From contig LR746272.1 in NCBI GenBank assembly GCA_902729315.2, positions 3,010,035 through 3,074,034 on the forward strand: a stretch of 64,000 nucleotides of DNA, written 5' to 3'. Position numbers and translations under genes: made by a program. The DNA comes from Spirodela intermedia. Taxonomy: Eukaryota; Streptophyta; Magnoliopsida; Alismatales; Araceae. Within the stretch, counting starts at the first letter, position 1. Every line of letters starts with the position of its first letter. A model generated the notes under the pieces. It was not told the origin of the DNA. It made no database searches and saw only the letters and a program-made list of their open reading frames with translations. Shown piece by piece: positions 62,027 to 64,000 of this stretch.

Positions 62027-62200
62027 GTTGAGCCCTGAGGACAACTTTTGAGTGAGAATAAGAGAAAGGTGACACAAAATAGAGCTGATCACCTCTTGGT
62101 GGTTTCCACTACCTAGTTGAGCCTTGAGGACAACTTTTGAGTGAGAATAAGAGAAAGGCAACACAAAATAGAGCTGATCACCTCTTGAGTGCTTGAAAGC
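62027..62200. repeat. 89-bp tandem duplication
   Basis: The unit starting GTTGAGCC(C/T)TGAGGACAAC occurs at 62027 and 62116. About 72 bp of each are nearly identical (through GAGCTGATCACCTCTTG). The low divergence, against heavily eroded surroundings, suggests a recent duplication. A TATA-like CTATATAAGAG lies just upstream at 62009-62020, so this may be the R/U5 part of another LTR. Confidence 0.85.
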
Positions 62201-62600
62201 CAAGAAGATCGATCACGCTCATGTCTCACTTGTTCTCAACTTTAAAACTTATTTGAGATTTCAGAACTCAATATTACTAAAATCTAGGTAGCTCCCTAGT
62301 TTGTGTTTAAAGCATTAACCTCTCCATTTAGGTCAAAACCTAATATTGTTTCGTTTTTTATTTTCCAAGTCAATGATAATCATTATTTTCTTGTGATCTC
62401 TATTAGTTTGCTTTACCATCCATTCCTAACTTGTTATTAGATTCATATAAAACATAGAATACGTTCTAGTGCATGGAATCATATATGGGTATGTATTCTT
62501 ATATTCATATTGTTTGCATGTTGTATAATATATGTAACTGAACAAATTTCATACATCCATTACAAGACACAAAATCAAAAAAAATCAAAAAAAGGAGGAG

Positions 62601-62631
62601 AAAGGGTCGATTGTTGAACAATCAACCCTTT
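62601..62631. repeat. 31-bp near-perfect palindrome
   Basis: 15-bp arms (AAAGGGTCGATTGTT and AACAATCAACCCTTT) with one mismatch around a single central base. It could form a tight hairpin or cruciform. Confidence 0.8.
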
Positions 62632-64000
62632 CACCATTTAAGCCTTGGCATATTTTCATGAACAATCATAGATGATGCTTTCATTTTTTGATCATCATGA
62701 AAGCTTGAGAACTATGAATACTTTTAAGCCTTTGCATATTTCACCATTTCAAACATAGTGGTAAGTTTATCTTGTCATCCATGATATCAATTTTTTAATT
62801 GTGACAGTATGTCAGTAAGTAACGAGAGTTAGATGATAACTTACATCCATTAACAACAAAACTCAATACAAACTTTGTTGTTTTCATGTTTTATAAATAC
62901 TATCTTACTGGTTGGGCAGTTGATCTTATTGTGTATTTTAGATTTCATGAGAACCCCTACGAGGATGTGTTATGACTGATGTGGACATTTCAATGATCAA
63001 TGTGACTCTTGAATACTTTAGGATTGGCCTTCTTAAAATATGTGCAAGGGGAAAATCGTGCATAAAGTATATGGTTTTTCATAGAGCAAGAAGCATGAAG
63101 GGCAATTAGTAGAATGCTGGTTCCTTTATCTCTCTCTCTCTCTCTCTTTCTCTCTCCATTTTCACATCCAATCATAATCTAGTGGCCTAATGTATATGAC
63201 ATTTTATTAGAAAAATGAAGATGCTGTTGAACGGCCCTATAATGAAATCCACCAAAAAAAAGCCCAAAGGTGACTTTTAAAATTGGAAAAGTCATGATAC
63301 CAATTGAAACAAAAATATAATCAAATTATGAATGGATTCATTGAAATTATAGTAAAAATACACATTTAGTAATATTGTCTTTAATAGCAGCTCTTAGTAG
63401 CCCAGAAGGGTAACAGTTTGATTATATGTATACATGGCTGCCAGTAGTAACCCATATAGACGTGGCAGATACTAAGTGCCCCAAATGAGTTTCCTTTCTT
63501 CCACCTATGACCGCCAGTATCAAGGAAAATTGGCAGTGTCTCATTCTGACGTGAAACTTTACCTCAAAGGTCCCCAGAACCGGATTTCCAATTTTTATCC
63601 AGATTATTTGATCTTGCATAGTCTTACATGCCATGACTTCATGTGATTTCATTTTCACCCCGATAGCAGACCAAGGGTTGGAGATTTTCATATATATCCT
63701 AGCTAATCCAGAAACCCGCCTTCATTTGGACTCGCTTATGAGAACTATGCCAGAGTTGGCAACAAATGAATTATTCCCTCCCTCTCTCTCTCTCTCGCTC
63801 TCTCACTGTACCTAGATATCTCTCTCTCCCATCCACGCGTCAGTTGGGCACAAGAGCAGTGGTAGAGACGCTGCCGGGGCCATGATGCTTCCTCTAAATG
63901 ATTGGGGCGAGCCCTGCGGGGCTCATTAAAAGCCTAACGGCCCTAGGTCATTTAAGATGCTCCATCTACGCCCCCGTTCCCAACTAACACCGTCCCCCTC

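Larger units (their letters stand above)
59753..64000. other. AT-rich repeat DNA to the right edge, with GC-richer last 500 bases
   Basis: It holds dispersed repeat copy 2, an 89-bp tandem duplication and a 31-bp palindrome, listed separately, plus a CT tract near 63126-63157. From about 63540 the composition becomes gene-like and CT tracts appear (63778-63803), which suggests that a gene or its promoter begins beyond the right edge. No coding frame is supported. Confidence 0.45.

Noticed and set aside
63905-63930. GAGCCC...GGGCTC mini-hairpin near the right edge
   Set aside because: Six-bp arms in GC-rich DNA are expected by chance.

Overview
The window is nuclear DNA of a flowering plant. 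Introns have GT/AG borders, and the proteins belong to plant families: a G-type lectin receptor kinase, a class B heat stress factor, and an EF-hand/TPR/zinc-finger protein. Coding exons are very GC-rich, often intronless or GC-rich at the 5' end, and sit in strongly AT-rich repeat DNA. That pattern suggests a monocot, probably not a grass. This is an inference; I cannot name the species. Long (GA)n/(CT)n microsatellites are unusually common.

Layout. From 1 to 6.8 kb lie the 3' part of a MORN-repeat protein gene (+, cut by the left edge) and, converging on it, a complete two-exon PLP aminotransferase gene (-) with an organelle-type leader. From 6.8 to 13.3 kb is AT-rich repeat DNA with a decayed Ty3/gypsy protease piece and a probable 1.2 kb solo LTR. 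From 13.3 to 21.1 kb lie a small three-exon gene of unknown function (-), a small secreted six-cysteine protein gene (-), and an intronless 908-residue lectin receptor kinase (+). The last two share a head-to-head promoter region. From 21 to 29 kb is a microsatellite-rich, gene-poor stretch ending in an HSFB4-type heat stress factor gene (-). From 29 to 46 kb there is no gene I can support; its 31-36.6 kb part has gene-like base composition but no coding signal. At 46-48.5 kb is an intronless EF-hand/TPR/zinc-finger gene (-). From 49 to 64 kb is AT-rich repeat DNA holding at least three diverged LTRs of one family, two of them next to decayed copia-type gag sequence.

How the genes relate. No operon-like or pathway cluster is visible. 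The genes cover amino-acid metabolism (aminotransferase), membrane-associated MORN function, cell-surface signalling (receptor kinase), transcriptional repression (HSFB4) and calcium/TPR scaffolding. The MORN/aminotransferase pair matches, from memory, neighbouring Arabidopsis genes and may be old microsynteny. I found no convincing tRNA, rRNA, microRNA or CRISPR. The most novel material is the 141-residue three-exon gene, the 88-residue secreted protein and the reconstructed LTR family.
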